A program made the translations under genes and the position numbers. Under the pieces are notes generated by a model that searched no databases, was not told the origin of the DNA, and saw only the letters and a list, made by a program, of their open reading frames with translations. A DNA stretch of 14,593 nucleotides from CAZBQG01 sp964493945 (GTDB lineage Bacteria; Pseudomonadota; Alphaproteobacteria; Rhodospirillales; UBA2165), in NCBI GenBank assembly GCA_964493945.1, contig CAZBQG010000101.1, positions 1 through 14,593 of the forward strand. The letters run 5' to 3'. Of this stretch, positions 7,044 to 14,193 are shown one piece after another. Numbering within the stretch: position 1 is the stretch's first letter; every line of letters begins with the position of its first letter.

Positions 7044-7127
7044 ATTTACCGTTGAAGCGGCGGACTTTAACCTGTGGGCCGGGCAATCACCACTGCCCAA
7101 AAATATGGACCAAGCGAAGCGGGGAAC

Positions 7128-8120
7128 ATGACAGACAATACGGCCTTCAGGATCGGCACAAGAGGAAGCAGGCTGGCCCTTGCCCAGACCGGAGACGTGA
7201 TGGCCGGGCTGGCCCAGCTCCAACCCGGCCTGGCCGGCCCAAACGCCATGGAGATGGTGGTCATCACCACCACCGGTGACCGGGTGCAGGACCGGCTGCT
7301 CCAGGAAATCGGCGGCAAGGGATTGTTCACCAAGGAGCTCGATGACGCTCTGCTCAATGATCAGATCGATATGGCGGTTCAGTCCATGAAGGATGTGCCC
7401 ATCCTCATGCCGGAAGGGATCGACCTGCATGTCATCTGCCCCCGGGAAGATGCGCGCGACGCTTTCATTTCACCCAAGGCGGATAATCTTTCCGCCCTGG
7501 ACGAAGGGGCAAAACTGGGCACCTCATCGCTCAGGCGCAAGGCGCAGGTTCTGCTGGCCAGGCCGGATCTGGAAGTGGTGCCTTTGCGGGGCAATGTGGA
7601 TACCAGATTGGAAAAGCTGGAAGCCGGCGAGGTGGATGCGACATTGTTAGCCGTCGCCGGGCTCAAGCGCCTGGGCCGGGACGAGGTGATCACCGCTATA
7701 ATCCAGCCCGAAGATGTTCTCCCGGCGGTGGGCCAGGGCGCCCTGGCGGCTACCTGCCGGAGCGATGACAAGCAGGCCAGTGCCATGATCGCGTCCCTCG
7801 CCGATCCCAATACGGCGGCCTGCATCATCGCCGAGCGGGCTTTGCTGACCCAGCTTGACGGGTCCTGCACCACGCCCATCGCCGGCCATGCCAGCATAGA
7901 TGAGACGGGGCTGCTCACCCTCAAGGGACTGATCGCCCATCCCGATGGCACCGAACAATATGAAGCCAATTTGAGCGGCACGGCGGCGGAAGCTGAAAAT
8001 ATGGGCGTCGAGGTGGCCAAGAATCTTTTCGCCCAGGGCGGCCCGGCCATTTTTGATGCCATAAAGGCGAGCCAACCGTCTATTATGCGCCCTGACTTGG
8101 ATCCCGAGTTGGATGGATAA
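7128..8120 (+). CDS. hemC: Hydroxymethylbilane synthase (porphobilinogen deaminase)
   Basis: HemC joins four porphobilinogen units into hydroxymethylbilane in the tetrapyrrole pathway. The protein is 330 residues from the ATG at 7128, starting two short turns before the diagnostic RIGTRGSRLALAQ (8-20). Other hallmarks are TTTGD (47-51), GGKGLFTKE (62-70), SMKDVP with catalytic D89, TSSLRRKAQ (132-140), the RGNVDTRL loop (154-161) and LDGSCTTPI with C247, which carries the dipyrromethane cofactor. The usual His of the HSMKD block is Gln here (Q85). A GTG at 7074 extends the frame by 18 residues, but ATG 7128 with GGGGA just upstream is preferred. It heads a plus-strand series with a 6-base gap to the next gene, so co-transcription with the two HemD-like genes and hemY is very likely. 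Confidence 0.96.
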   Translation: MTDNTAFRIGTRGSRLALAQTGDVMAGLAQLQPGLAGPNAMEMVVITTTGDRVQDRLLQEIGGKGLFTKELDDALLNDQIDMAVQSMKDVPILMPEGIDLHVICPREDARDAFISPKADNLSALDEGAKLGTSSLRRKAQVLLARPDLEVVPLRGNVDTRLEKLEAGEVDATLLAVAGLKRLGRDEVITAIIQPEDVLPAVGQGALAATCRSDDKQASAMIASLADPNTAACIIAERALLTQLDGSCTTPIAGHASIDETGLLTLKGLIAHPDGTEQYEANLSGTAAEAENMGVEVAKNLFAQGGPAIFDAIKASQPSIMRPDLDPELDG

Positions 8121-8126
8121 GGTACC

Positions 8127-8867
8127 ATGCTGGTCCTCATAACCCGATCCGGCGAAGAGGCCGAAGAACTGGCCGGGCTGATATCCCCCAAGGGATCCAA
8201 TCGGGGGCTGAAACCCATGATTGAGCCTATGATGACGCCTCATTTTTTGCGCGACGGTGATCTTGAAATCAATGGCGCCCAGGGTTTCCTGGTGACCAGC
8301 ACCAATGGCGCAAGAGCCCTGGCCAGGGCCACCGGGCGGCGCGATCTGCCGGTTTATGTCATGGGGGCCGCAGCGGCCCGGACGCTGGGCGATGCGGGTT
8401 TTGATCAGGCCATAAGCACATCGGGGGACGGCGGCGATCTGGTTTTGCTGTTCAAGGATATCTTAAATCCGGCCAAGGGCGGGCTGATCCATGCCACCGG
8501 CACAAGCAGGGCCGCAGAGCTGCAAGAGGCGGTGGAAGATGAAGGGTTCGGGTTCCGCCACGAAACCCTGTTTGAAACCTCCACGCCTGACGCTTTGTCG
8601 GACGATCTTCGCGCCGCCATCGACGGCGGCGAATTGAAATTGATTTTGTTTTATTCTCCCCTCTCGGTGGGGGTCTTCATATCCCTGGTGGAACAGGCAG
8701 GATTGGCGGAAGCCTGTGCCTCCATCACCCTTTTGTGCCTGAGCAACGGCGTCGCCAACGCCGCCCGCCCCATCACCTGGCGCCAGGTCCTGGTGCCGCC
8801 CGAGCCCAATCAGAATGCCCTTCTTGAATGTCTCGATGGCTGGGCCGCTGAAAGCGTGGAGGCGTAA
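8127..8867 (+). CDS. Divergent uroporphyrinogen-III synthase (HemD)-like protein, first of a tandem pair
   Basis: The 246-residue protein has the two-domain HemD fold pattern: MLVLITRSGEEAEELAG at the start, VTSTNGARALA (~57-67), VMGAAAARTLGDAGF (~77-91), IHATGTSRAAEL, LILFYSPLSVGVF (~173-185) and LLCLSNGVANAA (~200-211). Every block has its counterpart in the following gene (VLITRSGNDAENLA, FTSANGVRALA, AVGETSARAAREAGF, FHVAGAEVAGDL, VLFYSPRTVEIF, AYCLSSNVAAAA), so the two are tandem paralogues. This copy departs more from the family consensus, for example STNGARA for SANGVRA and GAAAARTL for GETSARAA. HemD enzymes tolerate great variation and have few strict catalytic residues, so activity cannot be judged. 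It may be a second active synthase, an enzyme with altered activity or a structural relic. ATG 8127 has AAGG upstream; the 3' end carries the ribosome site of the next gene. Confidence 0.8.
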   Translation: MLVLITRSGEEAEELAGLISPKGSNRGLKPMIEPMMTPHFLRDGDLEINGAQGFLVTSTNGARALARATGRRDLPVYVMGAAAARTLGDAGFDQAISTSGDGGDLVLLFKDILNPAKGGLIHATGTSRAAELQEAVEDEGFGFRHETLFETSTPDALSDDLRAAIDGGELKLILFYSPLSVGVFISLVEQAGLAEACASITLLCLSNGVANAARPITWRQVLVPPEPNQNALLECLDGWAAESVEA

Positions 8868-8873
8868 CGCGAT

Positions 8874-10784
8874 ATGCGGGTTCTCATCACCCGGTCCGGC
8901 AATGATGCCGAAAATCTGGCCCGCGAACTTGGCGGGCGGGGATTTGATGTCCTGGTCGAGCCTCTTCTGGACATTCAGAATCTGGAAGTGGCACCGCCTG
9001 ATTTTTCCGGCACCCAGGCAATCATCTTCACCAGCGCCAACGGTGTGCGTGCCCTGGCCGGGGTCACCGGGCGGCGCGACATCCGGGTGATGGCGGTTGG
9101 CGAAACCTCGGCCCGGGCGGCCCGCGAGGCAGGCTTTAGCGAAGTGGAAAGCGCCGATGGGGATATAGAGGCGCTCGGCGATCTCATTGAAGGGCGCCTT
9201 GAGGGGGCGGGTGGCGAGCTGTTCCATGTGGCCGGCGCCGAAGTCGCCGGTGATCTGGAGCGGCGCCTGACGGCGGCCGGTTTCAAATACCGCCGTCAGG
9301 TATTTTATCAGGCGGTGGCGCCCCGCTCACTTTCCGTCGCCACGGTCGCGCAAATAAAAGAAGGCGCCGTCGAGGCAGTGCTTTTTTATTCACCGCGCAC
9401 GGTGGAGATTTTCCTCAATCTGGCCCGCAAGGCGCGGATCATCAAACCCTGCCGGGAGATGACGGCCTATTGTCTGAGCTCCAATGTGGCGGCGGCGGCC
9501 AGAAAGGTTCCGTGGCGCAATATCCGCGTTGCTTCCAGCCCCAACGAAGAACAGCTTCTATCGCTCTTACAGGAAATGACTCCGCCCCCGCCGGCGGGGG
9601 AAGCCGGGGCCGAAGCTCCCGCCCCAACCCCCGAGGGCGGGCCAACCATTATGCGGGAACCTGCTCCTCCTCAAAAGCGTAGCGGCGTGGCGTTTTTTTT
9701 CACCATAATTCTCCTTTTGGTCATATTGACCGGAGGTGGGCTGGCCCTGCTGCGGGGCTGGTCGGGCGGGACGCCTGAAGGTTGGTTGGCCTTTTTCAGC
9801 ACTGATGGCAAAGCCACGCAAAAGGCGGCGGAAGAGGCGGCCCGGAAAACAGCCGCAGAAAATGCCCGTGTTCTGGATATCACCGGACGGGTCGCCAAGC
9901 TGGAATCCAAAATCGATCTGCGCGGCCTGCCCGAATTGCAGAGACTGAAAGCCGAACGGAACCGCCTGAAAGCCCGGTTGGACAGCACGCTCAATCGTCT
10001 GGCCAGCCTTGAAGCCCAAATGGGCCAGGTGAAAAAAGAGGTGGAAGCTATCTCCCAAACGCCGGCCACCGATTCCAGCCAGGCCTTGCGCCAATTATCC
10101 AGCAGGCTCGGGCAATTGGAGAAAACCGTCTCCGCACCCGCGCCCAAAAAGACCGCCAGCGTCACCCGGCTGGAAAAGCAGATCGCCCGCCTGGAAAAGA
10201 AACTGGTTCCCGAACCCACTTCCGAATCCACTCGCGATCCGGGGGGAGAAAGCCGCCAGGCCCAGGCATTCCTTTTGGCCCTTGGTCAATGGCGCGTTGC
10301 CTTGCGCAGCGCCCGGCCCTATGGCGATGAACTGGCCTCGTTGATCGCCGTCGCCGGTCAGGAGCCCGAAATCGCTTCGCTCACCTCCAGCCTGGGAGAG
10401 CGGGCCGATCAGGGAATTCCAACCTTGGGCATGCTGCGCGGAAGATTCAAAGGCTTGGCCAGCGATATCGTGCTGGCCGAAGGCGGCGCCCAGGCTAAGA
10501 CCTGGCTCAACAGCACGCTGGCCCGGCTCAGATCATCGGTGCGCTGGCGCCGGACCGATGATCTGCAGGGAACCCGGGCCGAAGCGGTCGTGGCCCGGGC
10601 CGAAGCCATTCTGGAAACTGGAAATCTCGCCGGTGCGATCCGGGAATTGGAAGCCTTGAAAAGCGGCTCGGCCAAAGTGGCGAAAGAATGGCTGGAAGAT
10701 GCCCGCGCCCTGGTTTCGGCCGAGAAGGTTCTGGCCGCCCTTCAGGTCAGGGCCGTTGCCCGCATCGCGGCGCTTGATAAGTAG
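8874..10784 (+). CDS. Uroporphyrinogen-III synthase fused to a Mic60/mitofilin-like (HemX-like) membrane protein
   Basis: The 636-residue fusion has two recognisable parts. Residues 1-235 are HemD, which cyclises hydroxymethylbilane with inversion of ring D: VLITRSG (3-9), FTSANGVRAL (52-61), AVGETSARAAREAGF (74-88), FHVAGAEVAGDL (117-128), VLFYSPRTVEIF (169-180), AYCLSSNVAAAA (198-209). A Pro/Ala/Glu-rich linker (~236-268) leads to one transmembrane helix (271-293; FFFTIILLLVILTGGG), a long predicted coiled coil (~315-445) and a helical domain (~462-636) like alphaproteobacterial Mic60/COG4223: RPYGDELASL, IPTLGMLRGRF and the repeat-like LETGNLAGAIRELEALKSGSAKVAKEWLEDAR region. Mic60 shapes inner-membrane folds in alphaproteobacteria and is usually a separate gene next to hemD. 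GGAGG (8858-8862) inside the preceding gene is 11 bases before this ATG. The topology puts HemD on the cytoplasmic side and the coiled coil in the periplasm. Confidence 0.88.
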   Translation: MRVLITRSGNDAENLARELGGRGFDVLVEPLLDIQNLEVAPPDFSGTQAIIFTSANGVRALAGVTGRRDIRVMAVGETSARAAREAGFSEVESADGDIEALGDLIEGRLEGAGGELFHVAGAEVAGDLERRLTAAGFKYRRQVFYQAVAPRSLSVATVAQIKEGAVEAVLFYSPRTVEIFLNLARKARIIKPCREMTAYCLSSNVAAAARKVPWRNIRVASSPNEEQLLSLLQEMTPPPPAGEAGAEAPAPTPEGGPTIMREPAPPQKRSGVAFFFTIILLLVILTGGGLALLRGWSGGTPEGWLAFFSTDGKATQKAAEEAARKTAAENARVLDITGRVAKLESKIDLRGLPELQRLKAERNRLKARLDSTLNRLASLEAQMGQVKKEVEAISQTPATDSSQALRQLSSRLGQLEKTVSAPAPKKTASVTRLEKQIARLEKKLVPEPTSESTRDPGGESRQAQAFLLALGQWRVALRSARPYGDELASLIAVAGQEPEIASLTSSLGERADQGIPTLGMLRGRFKGLASDIVLAEGGAQAKTWLNSTLARLRSSVRWRRTDDLQGTRAEAVVARAEAILETGNLAGAIRELEALKSGSAKVAKEWLEDARALVSAEKVLAALQVRAVARIAALDK

Positions 10785-10787
10785 CCG

Positions 10788-12233
10788 ATGACGCGCTCCA
10801 TTTTTTTCATGGTGGTGCTTGCCGCTCTCACTTGGGGCTCGGTCTGGATTGCCGACCGGCCCAGCCAGGTGAGCATCGATTGGCTTGGCTACCGCATCGA
10901 TACTTCGGTCGGCTTTCTTTTTGCCGCCATTCTCACCCTGTCGGTTCTTTTGGCCGTGATCTTCCGCATCTGGGTGGTGGTGCGCACCTCGCCCCGGCGC
11001 ATCGGACGGGCCCGGCGGGATTGGCGGCGCCGGCGAGGCTATAAGGCCCTGACTCAGGGCATGGTGGCGGTCGCCGCGGGCGATGCGCCGGAGGCCCGCC
11101 GCCTGGCCAACAAGGCGGAAAACCTGCTGGCCGATCCGCCGCTGACCATGTTGCTGTCGGCCCAGGCCGCCCAATTGTCGGGCGACGAAAAGGCGGCGGG
11201 CAAATTTTTCGAGGCCCTGTCCGAACGCCGCGACACGGACGCCAAATATCTGGGGCTGCACGGCCAGCTGGGTCAGGCCATGCAGGCCGGCGACAAGCAA
11301 AGCGCCTTGGAACTTGCCGAAAAGGCCGCCGGCCTCAAACCCAAAACCGACAGCGTGACCACCACCTTGCTTGAATTGCAGATCCAGAACGGCAATTGGG
11401 CGGAGGCCGAGGAAACGGTGCGCAAGATGATCCGGTCCAAGCATCTGGAGCCAGAGCCGGGCCGCCGGCAGCGGGCTGTTCTTTTGTATCAGCAGAGCCT
11501 GGAATTGGAGAAAGAAGGGCGCCTGGGCGATGCCCTGCAAACGGCGCAAAAGGCCAACAAGATGACGCCGGGCTTCGTGCCCGCCGCCATGCGCGTCGCC
11601 AGGCTTCTGGCCGGGGCCGGCAAAAGGCGGAAATCCGTTGCCGTCATCGAAGAGGCCTGGGTCGCCAATCCCCATCCCCATCTGGCGGACGTGCTGGGCG
11701 AGCTGTGTGCCGGAACCGGGCCCAATGAACATATCGCCGCCATCGAGCGGCTAGCCGGATATAACCGGGACCATGTGGAAAGTCATATTGCCATCGCCAA
11801 GGCGGCCCTGGCGGCCAGCATGTGGAACGAGGCGCGCGAACATCTGGAGACCATTGCCGGCGATACGCCGACGGCCCGCATCTGCCGGCATATGGCGGAA
11901 TTGGAGGAATCGCAGAACCATGACCTGGAAGCCTCCAGGCATTGGCTGGTCAAGGCCTCCCAAGGCGATCCGGACGAAGCCTGGGGCTGTGATCATTGCG
12001 GCCAGGTCCGGGCCGAGTGGACCGCCGTCTGTGAGAAATGTGGGCATTTCGACAGCTGTCGTTGGCATGTGCCGCCCCGCGTCACCCAAATTTCCACCCT
12101 GACCCTGCGTGGGGATGACGCGGAAGGGCCCGCCCAAGCCGGCCCGGACGCCGATTTTTCAGCCGAAAATAAAATGGAAGACGCCCCCACCCAGGAACCC
12201 GACAAAGAAGCCGATAAGGACCACCCAAACTGA
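10788..12233 (+). CDS. hemY: HemY-like inner-membrane TPR protein with C-terminal zinc ribbon
   Basis: The protein has two membrane helices at its N-terminus (~5-22 and ~39-65), the HemY_N arrangement, with the short loop DRPSQVSIDWLGYRIDTS between them. A basic stretch (RRIGRARRDWRRRR) follows, then an array of TPR-like helix pairs (~85-390). C401, C404, C415 and C418 (GCDHC...CEKCG) form a rubredoxin-like zinc ribbon, followed by WHVPP and an acidic disordered tail. This HemY is the membrane TPR protein found with hemC/hemD, not the protoporphyrinogen oxidase that shares the symbol. Its enzymatic role, if any, is unknown. TPR plus terminal rubredoxin is also the plan of LapB/YciM, a regulator of lipopolysaccharide synthesis, and the membrane end is similar in concept. 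The start is three bases after the previous stop. The assignment rests on fold pattern and neighbours. Confidence 0.88.
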   Translation: MTRSIFFMVVLAALTWGSVWIADRPSQVSIDWLGYRIDTSVGFLFAAILTLSVLLAVIFRIWVVVRTSPRRIGRARRDWRRRRGYKALTQGMVAVAAGDAPEARRLANKAENLLADPPLTMLLSAQAAQLSGDEKAAGKFFEALSERRDTDAKYLGLHGQLGQAMQAGDKQSALELAEKAAGLKPKTDSVTTTLLELQIQNGNWAEAEETVRKMIRSKHLEPEPGRRQRAVLLYQQSLELEKEGRLGDALQTAQKANKMTPGFVPAAMRVARLLAGAGKRRKSVAVIEEAWVANPHPHLADVLGELCAGTGPNEHIAAIERLAGYNRDHVESHIAIAKAALAASMWNEAREHLETIAGDTPTARICRHMAELEESQNHDLEASRHWLVKASQGDPDEAWGCDHCGQVRAEWTAVCEKCGHFDSCRWHVPPRVTQISTLTLRGDDAEGPAQAGPDADFSAENKMEDAPTQEPDKEADKDHPN

Positions 12234-12250
12234 GGATACCGGTCACCGTC

Positions 12251-13705
12251 ATGGACCATAATCTGCAAAAAGCCATCCAGCTGCATAATCAGGGCGATCT
12301 TTTGGGCGCCATCGCCCTCTACCGTGATCTGGTCGATGCGGAGCCGGAGAATGCCGATGCCTGGCATCTGTTCGGCGTCGCCGCCTACCAGCATGGCTCC
12401 CCCGATCTGGGCGCCGATCTGATCGGCAACGCCATCGAATTGAAGCCGGGGGTGGCGGATTACCATAGCAATCTTGCCATGGTGCAAAAAGCCATGGGGA
12501 GATTGGCGGATTCCGAGGCGAGCCTGGATAAGGCGCTCGCCTGCAATCCCACCCACGCCAAGGCGCTCAGCAATCTGGCCGGGCTGAAACGGATGGCGGG
12601 CGAATTCGAGGCGACCGTCGATCTCGCCCGGCGCGCCGTGGCGGCCAACGGGGATGATGCCGAGACCCATAACAATCTGGGCAACGCGCTAAAGGATATG
12701 GGCAGGCCCGTAGACGCCATTGCCAGCTATCGCCGGGCCGTGGAAATTGCTCCCGATTTCGCCCTCGCCCACTGGAATCTGTCATTGGTGCTTTTGCTCA
12801 CCGGCGATCTTCCCGGCGGGTTTTCCGAAATGTCATGGCGTTGGCGCTGGTCAGGTTTTCCCGCCCCACGGCGCGGTTTCCAAGAACCCCTGTGGGACGG
12901 CAAGGAGCTAGGGGGCAAAAAAATTCTGCTGCATGCGGAACAGGGCCTGGGCGATGCCCTTCATTTCGTGCGCTACGCTGAACCGGTCAGAGAACTTGGC
13001 GGCGAGGTGATCTTGGAGGTTCCCGAGGCGATGATGCCCCTGGTCCGCCAAGCGGGTCTGGCCGAAACCGTGATCGCTCAGGGTGCGGCATTGCCCGGCT
13101 TTGATTGCCATGCATCTTTTTTGGATCTGCCCCGCCTGCTGGCCAGCGATTTCGGCAATTTACCGGACCGGGTTCCTTATCTGGAGGCCGAGCCGGGAGC
13201 AATGAAGCGCTGGGCGGGCCGGCTCGCGGAAACACCCGGCTTCAAGCTGGGGATCAACTGGTGCGGCAATTCGAAAAATCCAGTGGAAGTTTTCCGCCGC
13301 CTGCCAATCCAGAATCTGGCCCCCATTACGGGGATGGAAGGGGTGGAGGTATTCAGCCTGCAAAAAGAGCCGGGCGGGCCGGAAACCGCACCCCCCGCCG
13401 GGTTGGGCATCATCGATACGGGCGAGGCGCCGCTGACGGAAACGGCGGCTATGATCGCGGGCCTGGATCTGGTGATCACTTCGGATACGGCCATCGCCCA
13501 TCTGGCCGGGGCGTTGGGACGGCCCACCTGGCTTTGCATTCATCATGCGCCCGACTGGCGCTGGCTTTTGGAGCGCGAAGACAATCCCTGGTATCCAACC
13601 TTGCGCCTTTTCCGCCAATCCAGTTCCGGCGATTGGACGGGCGTGATCGCGGCCCTGGCAGAGGCCCTGGCCCCACAGGTTGCCAAACGGGCCGGAGAGG
13701 GTTAA
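12251..13705 (+). CDS. TPR protein with a GT-B (GT9/heptosyltransferase-like) glycosyltransferase domain
   Basis: The 484-residue protein has five or so TPR units in residues 1-190 (e.g. AWHLFGVAAYQHGSPDLGAD, THNNLGNALKDMGRPVDAI). A GT-B-like domain (~222-475) follows, of the type seen in many TPR proteins of this group. Its landmarks are LLHAEQGLGDALHFVRY (226-242), PGFKLGINWCGN (329-340), the donor-site-like ITSDTAIAHLAGALGRPTW (409-427) and a C-terminal APDWRWLLEREDNPWYPTLRLFRQ (433-456, key residues DWRW and WYPT). The D and H of SDTAIAHLAG match the GT9-type nucleotide-sugar region. It may glycosylate a surface polysaccharide or protein; acceptor and donor cannot be read from sequence. 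The ATG at 12251 follows hemY by 17 bases with a GAGGA-type site about 14 bases upstream, so it may be read from the heme operon. It is the last GC-rich gene before the composition break. Confidence 0.85.
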   Translation: MDHNLQKAIQLHNQGDLLGAIALYRDLVDAEPENADAWHLFGVAAYQHGSPDLGADLIGNAIELKPGVADYHSNLAMVQKAMGRLADSEASLDKALACNPTHAKALSNLAGLKRMAGEFEATVDLARRAVAANGDDAETHNNLGNALKDMGRPVDAIASYRRAVEIAPDFALAHWNLSLVLLLTGDLPGGFSEMSWRWRWSGFPAPRRGFQEPLWDGKELGGKKILLHAEQGLGDALHFVRYAEPVRELGGEVILEVPEAMMPLVRQAGLAETVIAQGAALPGFDCHASFLDLPRLLASDFGNLPDRVPYLEAEPGAMKRWAGRLAETPGFKLGINWCGNSKNPVEVFRRLPIQNLAPITGMEGVEVFSLQKEPGGPETAPPAGLGIIDTGEAPLTETAAMIAGLDLVITSDTAIAHLAGALGRPTWLCIHHAPDWRWLLEREDNPWYPTLRLFRQSSSGDWTGVIAALAEALAPQVAKRAGEG

Positions 13706-13732
13706 TTAGAAAACGATTTCAGTTGTCAAAGT

Positions 13733-13782
13733 GCCGCTTTAGCTCAGTTGGCAGAACATCGCATTCGTAAGACGTAATGCGA
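13733..13782 (+). pseudogene. Broken tRNA-Thr(CGT), 5' half only
   Basis: The sequence starts as tRNA-Thr: acceptor GCCGCTT, TA, D-arm GCTCAGTTGGCAGAAC, then an anticodon arm TCGCA...TGCGA. Three defects mark it as dead. The D stem has a mismatch (GAAC for GAGC). The anticodon loop is TTCGTAA followed by seven extra bases (GACGTAA), doubling CGTAA. No variable loop, T arm or 3' acceptor strand follows; the sequence runs into AT-rich DNA. The acceptor and the TCGCA/TGCGA stem look like ordinary alphaproteobacterial tRNA-Thr(CGT), so this is probably the resident copy cut by insertion or deletion. Confidence 0.75.
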
Positions 13783-13824
13783 CGGAATTAATCCATTAAA
13801 CCAATACGTTAAGAACATTCTTTT

Positions 13825-13840
13825 TATCGTGCGAACGATA
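13825..13840 (+). other. Small hairpin with GNRA (GCGA) tetraloop
   Basis: TATCGT pairs perfectly with ACGATA around the loop GCGA, a stable GNRA tetraloop in RNA. It sits just after a short inverted repeat and T run. It could be part of a terminator or processing signal for the truncated tRNA transcript, or a recombination-site arm. No function is shown. Confidence 0.35.
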
Positions 13841-13883
13841 TGTGCATTTGGTTTGTGAATATTGAGGTGCGGTTTCGGGTAAT

Positions 13884-13912
13884 CCTTGATTGATTTGTGA
13901 TGTGAGTATAAT
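13884..13912 (+). promoter_or_regulatory. Putative sigma-70-type promoter for the intact tRNA-Thr
   Basis: TATAAT at 13907-13912 is a perfect -10 hexamer, 15 bases before the mature tRNA 5' end, so transcription would begin about 6-9 bases upstream of the tRNA. The -35 is less clear: CCTTGA (13884) at 17-base spacing or TTGATT (13886) at 15. No discriminator or other elements are evident. Confidence 0.5.
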
Positions 13913-13927
13913 AGTTCAATAGGGGAT

Positions 13928-14003
13928 GCCGTCTTAGCTCAGTTGGCAGAGCGCAACATTCGTAATGTTGAAGTCGTAGGTTCGAGTCCTACAGGCGGCA
14001 CCA
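13928..14003 (+). tRNA. tRNA-Thr(CGT), intact, CCA encoded
   Basis: All arms fold. The acceptor GCCGTCT pairs with AGGCGGC (one T-G wobble), the D arm is GCTC-AGTTGGCA-GAGC, and the anticodon arm is CAACA-TTCGTAA-TGTTG with anticodon CGT (reads ACG, Thr). The variable loop is AAGTC, the T arm GTAGG-TTCGAGT-CCTAC, discriminator A at 14000, then encoded CCA. The loop has T33 and A37, as expected for a t6A-modified tRNA, the substrate of TsaD encoded in this window. Its anticodon stem and acceptor differ from the broken copy at 13733, so it is not a recent duplicate of it. It has its own TATAAT element. Confidence 0.95.
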
Positions 14004-14193
14004 CCCTATTTCTCTCTACATCGTCCTGTAACGAGTTCTAAATCGTGTTCCGAATCATTTTGGTATCGGGGTGCATCCCTAAAGAGAACCCCCCTCACAC
14101 AGGACGTATGAGGAGGGATGTTTCATAATATGATATTCGTCAAAAAAGGGATGGGGTTGGTGAAAATCCAGTTCCGATGATTGAGATTCTTTA
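14004..14193. other. AT-rich intergenic stretch with imperfect inverted repeats
   Basis: No gene was recognised. CGTCCTGT (14022-14029) and ACAGGACG (14099-14106) are an exact 8-bp inverted pair about 70 bases apart. CCCCCCTCA (14089-14097) and TGAGGAGGG (14109-14117) form a 9-bp stem with one mismatch and an 11-base loop, which could end the tRNA transcript but lacks a T run. Confidence 0.35.

Larger units (their letters stand above)
13783..13927. other. AT-rich spacer between the broken and intact tRNA-Thr genes
   Basis: These 145 bases hold no open frame of useful length. They contain a hairpin with a GCGA tetraloop (13825-13840), a small AAGAA/TTCTT inverted repeat followed by T residues (13811-13824), and a promoter-like element before the intact tRNA. 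The composition is clearly more AT-rich than the flanking chromosome. Confidence 0.5.

Noticed and set aside
7017..7430. N-terminal extension of tsaD (138 extra residues)
   Set aside because: It is antisense to hemC, and TsaD proteins normally begin at the MIVLGIETS-type strand that starts at 7016.
8463..9227. 254-residue minus-strand open frame over the two HemD genes
   Set aside because: The opposite strand encodes clear HemD motifs across the same bases; no recognisable protein on the minus strand.
10533..11732. Long 399-residue open frame on the minus strand
   Set aside because: It lies wholly antisense to the Mic60 end and hemY, has low-complexity His/Gly/Gln-rich composition, and shows no domain pattern; typical shadow in GC-rich DNA.
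10788..12233. HemY as protoporphyrinogen oxidase
   Set aside because: No FAD-binding motif; two membrane helices, TPR repeats and a zinc ribbon fit the unrelated membrane HemY protein instead.
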